A stretch of 64,000 bases of DNA from a virus. Under the pieces are notes generated by a model. That model did no database searches, was not told the DNA's origin, and saw only the letters and a list, made by a program, of their open reading frames with translations. How positions within the stretch are numbered: the first letter of the stretch is position 1; each line of letters starts with the position of its first letter. Positions 24,982 through 33,654 of this stretch are shown here, piece after piece. The stretch lies in the IMG/VR virus record IMGVR_UViG_3300008050_008966, positions 1 to 64,000 of that record. One strand, written 5' to 3'. Both the position numbers and the translations under genes were made by a program.

Positions 24982-25949
24982 AAAAAGCACTAATAACCGG
25001 AATTAACGGACAAGACGGCAGCTATTTGACTGAATATTTATTATCACAAGGATATGAGGTACATGGCATTGTACGAAGACATTCCGTAGCAGAAAATCAA
25101 AATCATAGACTCTATAAGATTGGCGTACATAAAGATATTCAAACTTATTATGGAGATTTAACTGATTATCCTTCCTTAATGAGAATTATTGCAGATATCA
25201 TACCAGATGAAATATATAATCTTGGAGCTATGAGTCATGTACGTATCAGCTTCGATATGCCATCATTTACTATTCAAACGAATGCGCTCGGCGTCTTGAA
25301 TATGCTTGAGGTTTATAGAACAGTATGTCCTCAAGCAAAATTTTATCAAGCCAGTTCATCAGAAATGTTTGGCAATTCTGTAGATGATGATGGTGTGCAG
25401 CGTCTTGAAACTCCCATGAATCCAGTTAGTCCTTATGGTTGTGCCAAAGTTATGGGTTATAATTTAGTAAGACATTATCGACATGCATATAATCTGCATG
25501 CGTGCAACGGCATTCTTTTCAATCACGAAAGCCCCCGTCGAGGAGCAAATTTTGTTACTAATAAGGTGGTTAAAGGAGCAGTTTCTATTAAAAAAGGGCT
25601 GCAAAACAAGCTTGAGCTTGGCAACATGGATTCATTTCGAGATTGGGGACATTCAAAAGATTATGTTCGGGCCATGCACATGATTATAAATCACAACAAA
25701 GCAGATGAATTTATTGTTGCAACCGGCGAGACACACTCTGTTAGGGAATTATGTGAAACAGTATTTGGTAAATTAGAAATGGATTATAAAGATTATGTAG
25801 TCCAGAATCCAAAATTTATGAGACCAGAAGAGTTAAAGTATTTAAAAGGTGATCCTTCGAGAGCTAGAGAAATTCTTGGATGGAAGCCTGAGTATACTTT
25901 TAATACTATGTTAGATGAAATGATTGAAAGATGGATGAGCGAAATTTAG
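24978..25949 (+). CDS. gmd: GDP-mannose 4,6-dehydratase
   Basis: 323 residues, close to the 340-370 of the family. The NAD(P) loop is GINGQDGSYL at residues 8-17; SSSEMFG (126-132) supplies the catalytic Ser/Glu and SPYGCAK gives Y153 and K157. FNHESPRRG and RDWGHSKDYV are strong Gmd markers. It converts GDP-D-mannose to GDP-4-keto-6-deoxymannose, the precursor of fucose, rhamnose and perosamine. No GDP-fucose synthase follows, but an aminotransferase precedes it with 4-base overlap, favouring an amino sugar product. Confidence 0.95.
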   Translation: MKKALITGINGQDGSYLTEYLLSQGYEVHGIVRRHSVAENQNHRLYKIGVHKDIQTYYGDLTDYPSLMRIIADIIPDEIYNLGAMSHVRISFDMPSFTIQTNALGVLNMLEVYRTVCPQAKFYQASSSEMFGNSVDDDGVQRLETPMNPVSPYGCAKVMGYNLVRHYRHAYNLHACNGILFNHESPRRGANFVTNKVVKGAVSIKKGLQNKLELGNMDSFRDWGHSKDYVRAMHMIINHNKADEFIVATGETHSVRELCETVFGKLEMDYKDYVVQNPKFMRPEELKYLKGDPSRAREILGWKPEYTFNTMLDEMIERWMSEI

Positions 25950-26131
25950 ATTTTAAAGCCGGCGATCTAGTTGAATGGACAGAGCTTTGTGGAGAGGGCT
26001 TTATTGTCAACCAGAGAGGGCTAGGTATCATAGTTGATAAATGTAAACGATTTTTTAAGGTTCAGCGATTAACTCAACAAGATATTGTAAATTTTGATGT
26101 ATATCAACTAAAATTAATTAATAAAAAATGA
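25931..26131 (+). CDS. Small SH3-like hypothetical protein
   Basis: 66 residues. GDLVEWTELCGEGFIV, GLGIIVDKC and FFKVQRL suggest a small beta-barrel of the kind frequent in T4-like marine phages, without known function. It overlaps gmd by 19 bases and the dehydrogenase gene by 4. It seems unrelated to sugar synthesis. Confidence 0.5.
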   Translation: MDERNLDFKAGDLVEWTELCGEGFIVNQRGLGIIVDKCKRFFKVQRLTQQDIVNFDVYQLKLINKK

Positions 26132-26961
26132 ATATTGGAATAATAGGAAATGGATTTGTTGGATCTGCAATTGCTTCAGGCTTTGGTTTACATGGAGATG
26201 TGTTAATTTATGACGCGGCACCTGAAAAAAGCCTCAATTCATTTGAAGAAGTGGTGGCAGCAGCTTTTGTTTTTATTTGTGTTCCGACGCCAATGAGCTT
26301 GGAAAAAGAAAATGAAATTGATTTGAATATTGTCAATTCTGTTTTTGATAGAATTTCTAGATATGAAAAATTAAACAAAGAGACTGTTTTTATTTTAAAA
26401 TCTACTGTTATTCCCGGGACAACTTTAGATTTATCCAAGAAATACAGTAACTTAAACATCGTATTTAATCCAGAATTTTTGACTGAGCGCTCCGCAAGAC
26501 TGGATTTTATCAATGCTTCTCGTATTGTTCTTGGTGGCCCACAGCGTTTGTGTAATAAAGTTGAAGAATTATATCGTACTAGATTTCCTCATACAAAGAT
26601 TATTAAAACAGACAGCATGACGGCAGAGTTTATAAAATATCTTTGCAATACTTTTTTTACTACTAAAGTTAGTTTTATGAATGAAATGAAACAGTTAAGT
26701 GATAAATTAGATCTAGATTGGGATAAAGCCATGGATGGTTTTATATCAGATGGAAGAGTTGGCAATTCTCATCTGGATGTTCCAGGTCACGATGGGAGTC
26801 CAGGTTTTGGTGGAAAATGCTTTCCTAAAGATATCAATGCTTTAATTAATTTTTATAAGAAAAATGAAATCGATCCAAAGATTTTAATCGCTGCCTGGGA
26901 AAAGAATCTAGAAGTTAGAAAGAATCATGATTGGAACAAGATTGAAGGTGCGACGAGTTGA
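26128..26961 (+). CDS. Compact UDP-sugar 6-dehydrogenase family protein
   Basis: 277 residues against 390-440 for UDP-glucose or UDP-ManNAc dehydrogenases. The NAD domain (IGIIGNGFVGSAIA), FICVPTP, STVIPGTT, NPEFLTE and the catalytic loop FGGKCFPKD with C231 are all present, together with K170 and N174. The C-terminal sugar-nucleotide domain is missing. Short versions like this occur in phages and may bind substrate through dimer contacts. With the WecB homologue, UDP-ManNAcA would be a logical product; UDP-glucuronate is the alternative. It overlaps its neighbours by 4 bases on each side. Confidence 0.85.
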   Translation: MNIGIIGNGFVGSAIASGFGLHGDVLIYDAAPEKSLNSFEEVVAAAFVFICVPTPMSLEKENEIDLNIVNSVFDRISRYEKLNKETVFILKSTVIPGTTLDLSKKYSNLNIVFNPEFLTERSARLDFINASRIVLGGPQRLCNKVEELYRTRFPHTKIIKTDSMTAEFIKYLCNTFFTTKVSFMNEMKQLSDKLDLDWDKAMDGFISDGRVGNSHLDVPGHDGSPGFGGKCFPKDINALINFYKKNEIDPKILIAAWEKNLEVRKNHDWNKIEGATS

Positions 26962-27824
26962 GAACATTAGTAACCGGCGGAGAAGGCTTTGTCGGATCAA
27001 ATCTGATAAAACATTTAGTAAAACAAGATGAGATTCATAGTGTTTTTAGTTTAGACAATCGTTTCACTAGTAGCAAAGATAACTTAGTTAAAGATAAGAA
27101 GGTAAGTTACTGGACCGGCAATACTTCTAATATTAGCAAAATCCTAATGAATTGGGATTTTGATGTTGTTTTTCATTTCGGGGAATATTCCAGAATAGAT
27201 CCCAGCTTTGATGATTTAGACAAAGTTTTTGATTATAATATGAAAGGAACTTGGGAAGTAATAAATTTTTGTAAAAAAAAGAAGATATCTATGGTATACT
27301 CAGGTTCAAGCAGTAAATTTGGACATGACAAAAATCAACATTTATCTCCATATGCTTGGACAAAAGCAAAAAATACAGAGATAATTAAAAACTTTTCTGA
27401 TTGGTTTGGGTTAGAGTATAAAATTTTATATTTTCACAATGTTTACGGCCCGGGCCAAATTATGGAAGGAAAATACGCAACAGTTATAGGAATATTTGAA
27501 AAACAAGTGAACAACAACGAACCAATAACAGTAGTATCCCCGGGCACTCAAAGAAGAGATTTTACTCACGTCGACGATATTGTCGATGGGATCTGGAAAG
27601 CATATAAAAATGCCCCCCCGAATACAGAATTTAGCCTAGGCACCGGTACGAATTATTCAATAATGGAAATAGCCGAAGCATTTGACCATACTATCGAAGT
27701 AATACCCCCTAAAAGAGGCGAGAGACACACTTCCATAGCCGACATAGAGAACACAACAAAAGTCTTAAAATGGCAGCCTAAAATAGATGTCATAGAATAC
27801 ATTAAAAACCAAAGGAGAAAATAA
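26958..27824 (+). CDS. NAD-dependent sugar epimerase/dehydratase (extended SDR)
   Basis: 288 residues from a TTG start nested in TTGA with the upstream stop. LVTGGEGFVGSNL is the NAD loop, YSGSSSKFG and SPYAWTK carry the Ser and Tyr-x3-Lys active site, FHNVYGPGQ and RRDFTHVDDIVDGIW are typical of UDP-sugar epimerases. It is slightly short. A 4-epimerase or decarboxylase-type role is possible. It closes the sugar cassette; a good ribosome site (AAAGGAGAAAA) then starts a different gene group. Confidence 0.85.
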   Translation: MRTLVTGGEGFVGSNLIKHLVKQDEIHSVFSLDNRFTSSKDNLVKDKKVSYWTGNTSNISKILMNWDFDVVFHFGEYSRIDPSFDDLDKVFDYNMKGTWEVINFCKKKKISMVYSGSSSKFGHDKNQHLSPYAWTKAKNTEIIKNFSDWFGLEYKILYFHNVYGPGQIMEGKYATVIGIFEKQVNNNEPITVVSPGTQRRDFTHVDDIVDGIWKAYKNAPPNTEFSLGTGTNYSIMEIAEAFDHTIEVIPPKRGERHTSIADIENTTKVLKWQPKIDVIEYIKNQRRK

Positions 27825-28030
27825 TGTTTAAACTTTCAGATGAGGCGCTCGGCGCAGTTATGATGGCACTACAGAAATCACTTTTGGAGCAGAGCGATAT
27901 TGTTCCTGTACTAAAAGGTTTTGATTTCAAAACCAATGAGAAAAACGAATTATTCGTAATGAATCCACCTATAGTTAAGATGAGTCCCGATGATTATGAA
28001 GCAGTAATTGCTGCGAAAGATGATGCCTAA
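27824..28030 (+). CDS. Small hypothetical protein
   Basis: 68 residues, helical N-terminus (SDEALGAVMMALQKSLLEQ) followed by KGFDFKTNEKNELFVMNPP. The type is common in T4-like marine phages without assigned role. AAAGGAGAAAATA gives a strong start at 27824, which also sits on the last base of the epimerase gene. Confidence 0.55.
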   Translation: MFKLSDEALGAVMMALQKSLLEQSDIVPVLKGFDFKTNEKNELFVMNPPIVKMSPDDYEAVIAAKDDA

Positions 28031-28298
28031 ATATTTTTACAAATGTTTAGATTGTGATCATAGGTTCTTTATATATCACGGAATGAAAGAGCTGCTATCC
28101 GATTGCCCACAATGTGAAAAAACAGATTCTTTAATAAAAGAGATTAATAAAATTATGCTTAAAAAATCGAATAGCAGTGATAACAAAACTGGTGATTTAA
28201 CAAAACAATATATTGAAGATAACAAAGAGCTTTTAAAGAGTTATAGAGAAGAGCTACAAGGAGTGAATTACGATGATGACAAAAATATTTCTGATTAG
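28020..28298 (+). CDS. FmdB-like zinc-ribbon protein
   Basis: 92 residues from ATG 28020 (a TTG at 28008 is also in frame, but the ATG pair here gives the family-typical start MMPKYFYKCLDC). C9, C12, C29 and C32 make a CxxC...CxxC zinc ribbon, with the H-R-F-F strand between them as in FmdB regulators. The C-terminal half is a charged helix. Small zinc-ribbon proteins like this are found in many phages; binding to nucleic acid or polymerase is inferred. Confidence 0.6.
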   Translation: MMPKYFYKCLDCDHRFFIYHGMKELLSDCPQCEKTDSLIKEINKIMLKKSNSSDNKTGDLTKQYIEDNKELLKSYREELQGVNYDDDKNISD

Positions 28299-28692
28299 TT
28301 CTATAATACTTAATTCTTTTTTATTGATATATTTATTTGGTTTGGTGCCTTTTTTGTTGTTCCTCTCTATCACAGGAAACGTATCTATAATCGTATATAC
28401 GCGATTTTTATTAGATGACCGGGTAAAGGTACGAAACGATTTTAATGCTTTGATGCTAAAAATAGAGAATTTTTTAGTTCACTTGTCGAGTATATATGAA
28501 CTAGAGATGTTTTATGGCGACGATACATTGCACGCCTTGATTAATCATTCAAAGAGATTAATAAGTGACTTTTATGATTATGAGGAAGAATATTTCGCCA
28601 ACCGCGAAGAGGAAGATACTATAATATATGATGCAACAGAAGAAGAAGAGAACAAAGAAAAAGAAGAATTTATATTTCACGAAGGTCCATGA
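28273..28692 (+). CDS. Small membrane protein with acidic tail
   Basis: 139 residues. Residues 4-47 form two close hydrophobic helices (IFLISSIILNSFLLIYLF, LFLSITGNVSIIVY), then a soluble helix and a strongly acidic C-terminus. AAGGAG precedes ATG 28273. It lies just before the late-sigma candidate, whose start overlaps this gene by 65 bases. Similar two-helix proteins accompany gp55 in some T4-like marine phages as far as I recall; the function is unknown. Confidence 0.6.
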   Translation: MMTKIFLISSIILNSFLLIYLFGLVPFLLFLSITGNVSIIVYTRFLLDDRVKVRNDFNALMLKIENFLVHLSSIYELEMFYGDDTLHALINHSKRLISDFYDYEEEYFANREEEDTIIYDATEEEENKEKEEFIFHEGP

Positions 28693-29338
28693 AGACGCCA
28701 TAATAAAATATGCCTCTACCGAATGTAACAAAATACGTACGAAACTTTACAACGATTACATCGGGCCAGCGTTCAATGAATTGGTTGATAAAATAGTCTA
28801 TACCTATAAGTTTACTAATCTTCCCAATATAGACTATTTGAAGGATGATTGTAAGATTTGGCTGACTACAATATTGAACAAGTATGATCCAAGTAGAAAA
28901 TCAAAGGCTTTTTCTTATTTTAGTGTTATAACCAAGAACTGGTTTATACATAAAGTTAAAAAAAATTCAAAGAGCCTACAAAGAGAAGTTTGTTATGAAG
29001 ACTTAACTACAAGTGGCAAAATTGAAAGTCATCGATCTTTGATTATTGAAAATCAATATGAGAATGAGCGTCAAAAAGAAGAATTCATGTTTTATTTGAA
29101 GAGCGAAATTGATAATTGGGAAAAGCTAAATCTTAAAGATAACGAACGCCGCGTTTTGGAGGCCATTAAGATTCTTTTTGAAAGTATTGATGATATTGAA
29201 ATTTTTAATAAAAAAGCTATTTATCTATATATTCGTGAGATAACTGGACTTAACACCAAGCAGGTTGTTAATAACTTAAATAAAATGCGCGCACGCTATA
29301 GAGATTTTAAAACAAAGTGGAATGAGGGAAACATTTGA
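28628..29338 (+). CDS. Putative late-transcription sigma factor (gp55-like)
   Basis: 236 residues. The core KDDCKIWLTTILNKYDPSRKSKAFSYFSVITKNWFIHKVKKNSK (about residues 70-115) has the sigma region 2 pattern: a helix, the YDP turn and an aromatic-rich DNA-melting helix, as in T4 gp55. A C-terminal region has a second helical domain. In T4, gp55 with gp33 and the sliding clamp directs RNA polymerase to TATAAATA promoters of late genes. The only ATGs (28628 and 28631) lie well inside the previous gene. No late RNA polymerase subunits of viral origin are seen, so host polymerase would be used. Confidence 0.6.
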   Translation: MMQQKKKRTKKKKNLYFTKVHEDAIIKYASTECNKIRTKLYNDYIGPAFNELVDKIVYTYKFTNLPNIDYLKDDCKIWLTTILNKYDPSRKSKAFSYFSVITKNWFIHKVKKNSKSLQREVCYEDLTTSGKIESHRSLIIENQYENERQKEEFMFYLKSEIDNWEKLNLKDNERRVLEAIKILFESIDDIEIFNKKAIYLYIREITGLNTKQVVNNLNKMRARYRDFKTKWNEGNI

Positions 29339-29650
29339 ATGAGTCGGAAGAAAATAAATAATGATTTAGAAACCTTAATTAACGAATCCCTAGATAATAT
29401 CAGGCAAGATCGAGCCATAGCCTCAACACTTTTAATTGACTTGGTTAATCATATTAAGGGCAACAAGCACGAACACAAAGAAACTGGACAAGTTGCCGCG
29501 AAATATCTGGAAACCCTGCAGAGATCAAATGAGCAGCTAGTCAAACTTAATTCACTTTTATTTAAAAAATCTTCAATATCACAAGGCTTGACAGCAGTAG
29601 ACAAAGACGAATTATATGATTTAATTAACAAGGCGGAGGATGAAACTTAA
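29339..29650 (+). CDS. Small helical protein after the sigma gene
   Basis: 103 residues starting right at the sigma stop and ending right before the hub gene. It has an ETGQVAAKYLETLQRSNEQLVKL helix and the end DELYDLINKAEDE. Size and location would fit a gp33-like co-activator or a small terminase subunit, but I see no diagnostic motif for either. The call stays as helical protein of unknown role. Confidence 0.5.
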   Translation: MSRKKINNDLETLINESLDNIRQDRAIASTLLIDLVNHIKGNKHEHKETGQVAAKYLETLQRSNEQLVKLNSLLFKKSSISQGLTAVDKDELYDLINKAEDET

Positions 29651-32161
29651 ATGTCCGGCACCCCTCCAAGAACACCGCTAGATCGAATTTGCGGTGCTGG
29701 ATCCCTAAATCCCGCCTGCGCGGCTGATACAAACACTCATGTACGTCGTGAAACGACAACTGGATTCGGTACATTGCGTGAAATCATCGATGATCGATTT
29801 AAAAAAGATCTAACTGCTGGTGTTGAGAGATACCGAGCAATCGTTTTGCATGTAAAAGGCCAAGTAGTCAGTGCTGGAAAACAACAAGTAGGCGGCACAG
29901 CACAAAACATGAATGATATGTTGTATGGCCAGGCTTCAAAATCAAGAAAAGTTCAAATAAAAGCTGTAATACCAGAATTAGATCCTCGCCCCCTTCCCAT
30001 AGTACTTCCAAATGACCAATCTCAGAAAGCTGATTGGGAAAGAATAAGATGGTTTCCAACATTTACTGCAACAAATGCATCCGTGCCCCGCCCAAAACCC
30101 GGTGATATTGTTTGGGTTACTTTTGAAGATCGTATAAATTTTAAAAATGGTGTTTATTTAGCTCCGGATATTGTTGGTTCAGTTGAGCCGGCCCTCACAG
30201 CAGAAACGTTAAAGACATTTAAAAAAGAATGTGAATTTTGTGCTGCAGGCCCCGAAGGCGAAGAATTGGGTGTCGAGGCGTGGAGACAATTTGTTGAGGC
30301 TGCAAATGTTATACCAGTTAATTTAAATGTTTCCGCTACAAAAGGCACAATTCCTGTTGGCAAAGGGGTTTTTACAGGACTTTATTCGCCGACATTGCAG
30401 ATGAATCCCATTGAGGATATAAAAAATGCATTTATAAGCTGGGTATGCTTTAGAGATGTTGATATTCCTGATGAGAAATTGAGTTCCGGCGAGTTCGTAA
30501 AGCCTATCGGAGAACAGAAAATTGTATCTCCGATTTATTCTAGCGGCATGGGCCAGACAAAAAGAAAAACAAAACAATTTGTTGATAAATACCACAAAAA
30601 CGGTATTAAAGCGTTTATGTTGGCCAGAGCGCCCAATCTTATTGTAGGTTTGCGCCCGCACCGGAATTCCGATTGGAAAGCGGGAGGTGGAGCTAAATAT
30701 TCCAAAATACTTGATAATTATGCAGACAAGATTGTCGATCGCGCTGCTGAGCTTGGCGTAATCGGCATTGTGATTGAGGTAACTGATCGGACTGGCTATT
30801 GGCAGCGCGCCACCCGGCAAGGGATTGACCCCACGCTCGGCGCCGCGGGAGGAGGAGAGAACCTGATCAGCGCCGGCTCGGTGGCAATGCCCCAGATAGA
30901 AGAATTAACACATTTTTGGAAAAGAGTTTTTAATAATGCTAAAAAAACCGGCATGTCCGTTGGACTTTCAATTTCAAATTTTGAGTGGCCATCTTCCACT
31001 TCTCAAGCTGCTTCTGAAATAGGGCGCCCAAAAGGCTGGAGTAATTTTGCCAACTTGCCGTGGAAACATTTTTCACCAGCGGGTGGCAACACCACTGGTG
31101 CAGATTTTGTAATTCATAATTTTGCGGCCGTACCAGAATATTATATGCCAAAACCGGATGTACAGCAGGCCGAAGGTGATCCAACCGGTCAAGGAGGCGC
31201 CGGCCGCAACATTGGAATTCCTTATTATCCTGGCGTGGAAATACAAGCTAAAATACTCAAACAACTTGGTTTTAAAAATATGATTCCAGGATTAAGTTCC
31301 GGAAGATGGATATATGAACGCTCCGATCTTGATAAAGATGGCAGATTTTCCACGACCATTTTAGATGATCAATATTCTAATATAGCTCAGGAAATGATTA
31401 CTATTGGTGGTACTCCTTATCATATGCGACAAATGACTATGCAAATAGCAGCTGCTTATCCAAATGCTGCTGGTATGATGTGGAAGCCATGGGCGCCCAC
31501 CGATGTAGCAAATGAAAGCTCCCTATTACATCACAAACAAGAATGGGGAGAAAAAAGGTGGGATGTGTTGAAAGAACTTGGTGATTTGGTTAAAAGACTA
31601 GATAATCTAAATAAACTAGATTCTGCCACAACTACGTATTCCGATTTACAAAAAAGTGCAATTCGCAGCATGGACATGTCTCAATATTTAACTGGTATAG
31701 TTACCGAATATAAAAGATTTAGAGGTTTCGGAAGAACCCAGCTTGATCTCCATGAGGAAGGAGATGGAAAGGGCCCATATGTAATAAATCGAAAAAATAT
31801 TTTCCTGCCTGCAGGATATGCATCAATTGGCGAAACTATGGACAGCGTAATACAAATGTCAGAAATGCAAGGAAAAGAGAAAAGGGAAGCAAAGAAAAGA
31901 GGCTTATTTGATATACCTCTTCGCGCTCTTTGGAAAGACGATGGGGGCTTTTATACATACCATGAATTTTTTGGCAGCCCCGTCCCCGCCAATTTTGATG
32001 AAGAGATAACCAAATGGGAAACCAAAACCAATCCGCATGAAATACCCACAACAGCTGTGGCTGATGCCATTCAGGTAGAAGAATCGGCAAAAATTGAAGA
32101 CACCATGACCGCTGTGTATTCTATTTGTGAAAAATACGCCCAGCAGGCGACCGGAGGTTAA
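29651..32161 (+). CDS. Baseplate hub-like protein: gp5-type OB domain plus large C-terminal domain
   Basis: 836 residues. Residues about 35-185 look like the OB fold of T4 gp5-type hub proteins: RYRAIVLHVKGQVV, VQIKAVIPELDPRPLPIVLP and PKPGDIVWVTFED with long loops between. Residues 270-640 suggest a (beta/alpha)8-like domain (KNGIKAFMLARAPNLIVG, GVIGIVIEVTDRTGYW, MSVGLSISNFEW, GFKNMIPGLSSGRW), possibly glycosidase-derived. The C-terminal third is helical. It starts the structural operon with zero-base spacing. A GC-rich patch lies at 30781-30890 (65% in the first 60 bases). The OB assignment is moderate; enzyme activity is speculative. Confidence 0.55.
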   Translation: MSGTPPRTPLDRICGAGSLNPACAADTNTHVRRETTTGFGTLREIIDDRFKKDLTAGVERYRAIVLHVKGQVVSAGKQQVGGTAQNMNDMLYGQASKSRKVQIKAVIPELDPRPLPIVLPNDQSQKADWERIRWFPTFTATNASVPRPKPGDIVWVTFEDRINFKNGVYLAPDIVGSVEPALTAETLKTFKKECEFCAAGPEGEELGVEAWRQFVEAANVIPVNLNVSATKGTIPVGKGVFTGLYSPTLQMNPIEDIKNAFISWVCFRDVDIPDEKLSSGEFVKPIGEQKIVSPIYSSGMGQTKRKTKQFVDKYHKNGIKAFMLARAPNLIVGLRPHRNSDWKAGGGAKYSKILDNYADKIVDRAAELGVIGIVIEVTDRTGYWQRATRQGIDPTLGAAGGGENLISAGSVAMPQIEELTHFWKRVFNNAKKTGMSVGLSISNFEWPSSTSQAASEIGRPKGWSNFANLPWKHFSPAGGNTTGADFVIHNFAAVPEYYMPKPDVQQAEGDPTGQGGAGRNIGIPYYPGVEIQAKILKQLGFKNMIPGLSSGRWIYERSDLDKDGRFSTTILDDQYSNIAQEMITIGGTPYHMRQMTMQIAAAYPNAAGMMWKPWAPTDVANESSLLHHKQEWGEKRWDVLKELGDLVKRLDNLNKLDSATTTYSDLQKSAIRSMDMSQYLTGIVTEYKRFRGFGRTQLDLHEEGDGKGPYVINRKNIFLPAGYASIGETMDSVIQMSEMQGKEKREAKKRGLFDIPLRALWKDDGGFYTYHEFFGSPVPANFDEEITKWETKTNPHEIPTTAVADAIQVEESAKIEDTMTAVYSICEKYAQQATGG

Positions 32162-32165
32162 ATTT

Positions 32166-33617
32166 ATGGCTAAAGATCTTAGCGCGCTCAGGGAAAAGAA
32201 AGGTACGGCAGGAAAGCCGAAGAGCGGTTACAAACAATCAGATTCTGTGCAGGGCCATGGGCCTGATATCGATCCCAAAGATCCAGATGCTAATTGCTTA
32301 GATAAAGGCATCGATCCCGAGGCTTCTAAAGAAGCGGATCACGATATCGCAATATGTGTTTCAAAACAAAAGAAAAGGAAACAAAAGTGGTTTGAATCAG
32401 ATCCTCGCCTTGAACAAGATAATTCTGTAACGATGGCACCATTTAAGGTAACTATGTCTCGTGGAGACCCAGCCGTAACACACCGCCGTTCCGGCGAAGC
32501 GCACACCGCGGCAAAGTCTAAGGAGGATACTAAACTAATAATTTTGCATGAACCCTTAACTTGGACTCGTGAGAAGGCGATGATGTGTTTAACGGCCGCA
32601 TGTTACGGAGTACACTATACTCTTGATCTAGATGGCACTGTTCAATATCACGCAATTCCTTGGTTGGATGTGTGTGATCACGCCGGCTTTGTTAACAACC
32701 AATCAGTTGGAATTGAAGTAATTAATCGCTTTAGCACGTATGACCACAACGGCAGGCGGATTTCAGAATCAGAGTGGCGCCAGCCTCCTGGAGGTTTAAA
32801 AACGATACCAGAATCTGGTACAACGGAGTGGAAATCTGGTCAATTACGAACTCCTCATAACTGGACCGGTAAACGAAAAAACTGGATTTTACCACCTGAA
32901 AAACAAATGAAAGCTCTCTATAATTTGGTTGGTAATATTATGTGGTCTATAAATTCGATTCCTAACAGCTTTCCTGGAATTGAAGCTTCTCAGCGAACTT
33001 ACGGGGGTTTTTATTGGGGAAACCTAACGAAAGGCAGGAGGACCTGGTCGACGAAAGATCCTAGAAGGAAATTATTTACTGAAAAACGCAGGTTCACACC
33101 AAGCAGTCGCGATATGGAATTCTACGGCGACCGATCTGGGCTGGGCTACAGAAACCGTGCTGGTCATCCGATTGAACATCATCACGCAGGCGGCATCGCC
33201 GCCCATGCTCATGCTGGTTCCAATCATACTGATGGACTGTTTTACGAGCATTACTTATATTTACGGATGGTGGATCCTCGCAACTTTAATCACAGTGACG
33301 CATATAAATTAACTGTTGAGGCAGCCACCAGTGTGTGTGTTACTCATAAAAATAAGGTGAAGGCATCCCAGAATACAACACATTTTCTTTTGAACGCTAG
33401 CGCAGCCCCCAAGCCTGGACAGACGTTCCCGGCCGACTCGTCGAACGCAGGCGCAGTCGCGAACTGGAGCAATGAAACTATACAAGAGCATCTCGCAGCC
33501 GGCGGATCTCCTACGGACATCGGCATGCCTTCATCGGGGGAAGGCCCATCTGACATGTCACCTGGCGTACGTGACCTCGAAGGCGTCCTCGGCGCAAGTA
33601 ACAACGATTTGTTATAA
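32166..33617 (+). CDS. N-acetylmuramoyl-L-alanine amidase-fold protein in the baseplate operon
   Basis: 483 residues from ATG 32166, chosen because GGAGGTT stands just upstream. An upstream in-frame ATG would sit inside the hub gene. The middle (about residues 120-215) matches amidase_2/PGRP: LIILHEP (H128), VHYTLDLDGTVQYHA, CDHAGFVNNQSVGIEVIN (H172). A later His-rich segment (EHHHAGGIAAHAHAGSNH) may complete the metal site. The N-terminus is basic and the C-terminus Ser/Gly/Pro-rich. Peptidoglycan cutting during entry by a tail-carried lysin is inferred from its location. The catalytic triad should be tested since spacing is unusual. Confidence 0.7.
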   Translation: MAKDLSALREKKGTAGKPKSGYKQSDSVQGHGPDIDPKDPDANCLDKGIDPEASKEADHDIAICVSKQKKRKQKWFESDPRLEQDNSVTMAPFKVTMSRGDPAVTHRRSGEAHTAAKSKEDTKLIILHEPLTWTREKAMMCLTAACYGVHYTLDLDGTVQYHAIPWLDVCDHAGFVNNQSVGIEVINRFSTYDHNGRRISESEWRQPPGGLKTIPESGTTEWKSGQLRTPHNWTGKRKNWILPPEKQMKALYNLVGNIMWSINSIPNSFPGIEASQRTYGGFYWGNLTKGRRTWSTKDPRRKLFTEKRRFTPSSRDMEFYGDRSGLGYRNRAGHPIEHHHAGGIAAHAHAGSNHTDGLFYEHYLYLRMVDPRNFNHSDAYKLTVEAATSVCVTHKNKVKASQNTTHFLLNASAAPKPGQTFPADSSNAGAVANWSNETIQEHLAAGGSPTDIGMPSSGEGPSDMSPGVRDLEGVLGASNNDLL

Positions 33618-33654
33618 ACATAACTAAGCACTTTTAAGGAGCAAGACAGAAAAA

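Noticed and set aside
11953-27824. Glycosyltransferases as DNA-hypermodification enzymes
   Set aside because: No hydroxymethylase, deaminase-type or other base-modifying gene is present, and the nucleotide-sugar set fits polysaccharide assembly better.
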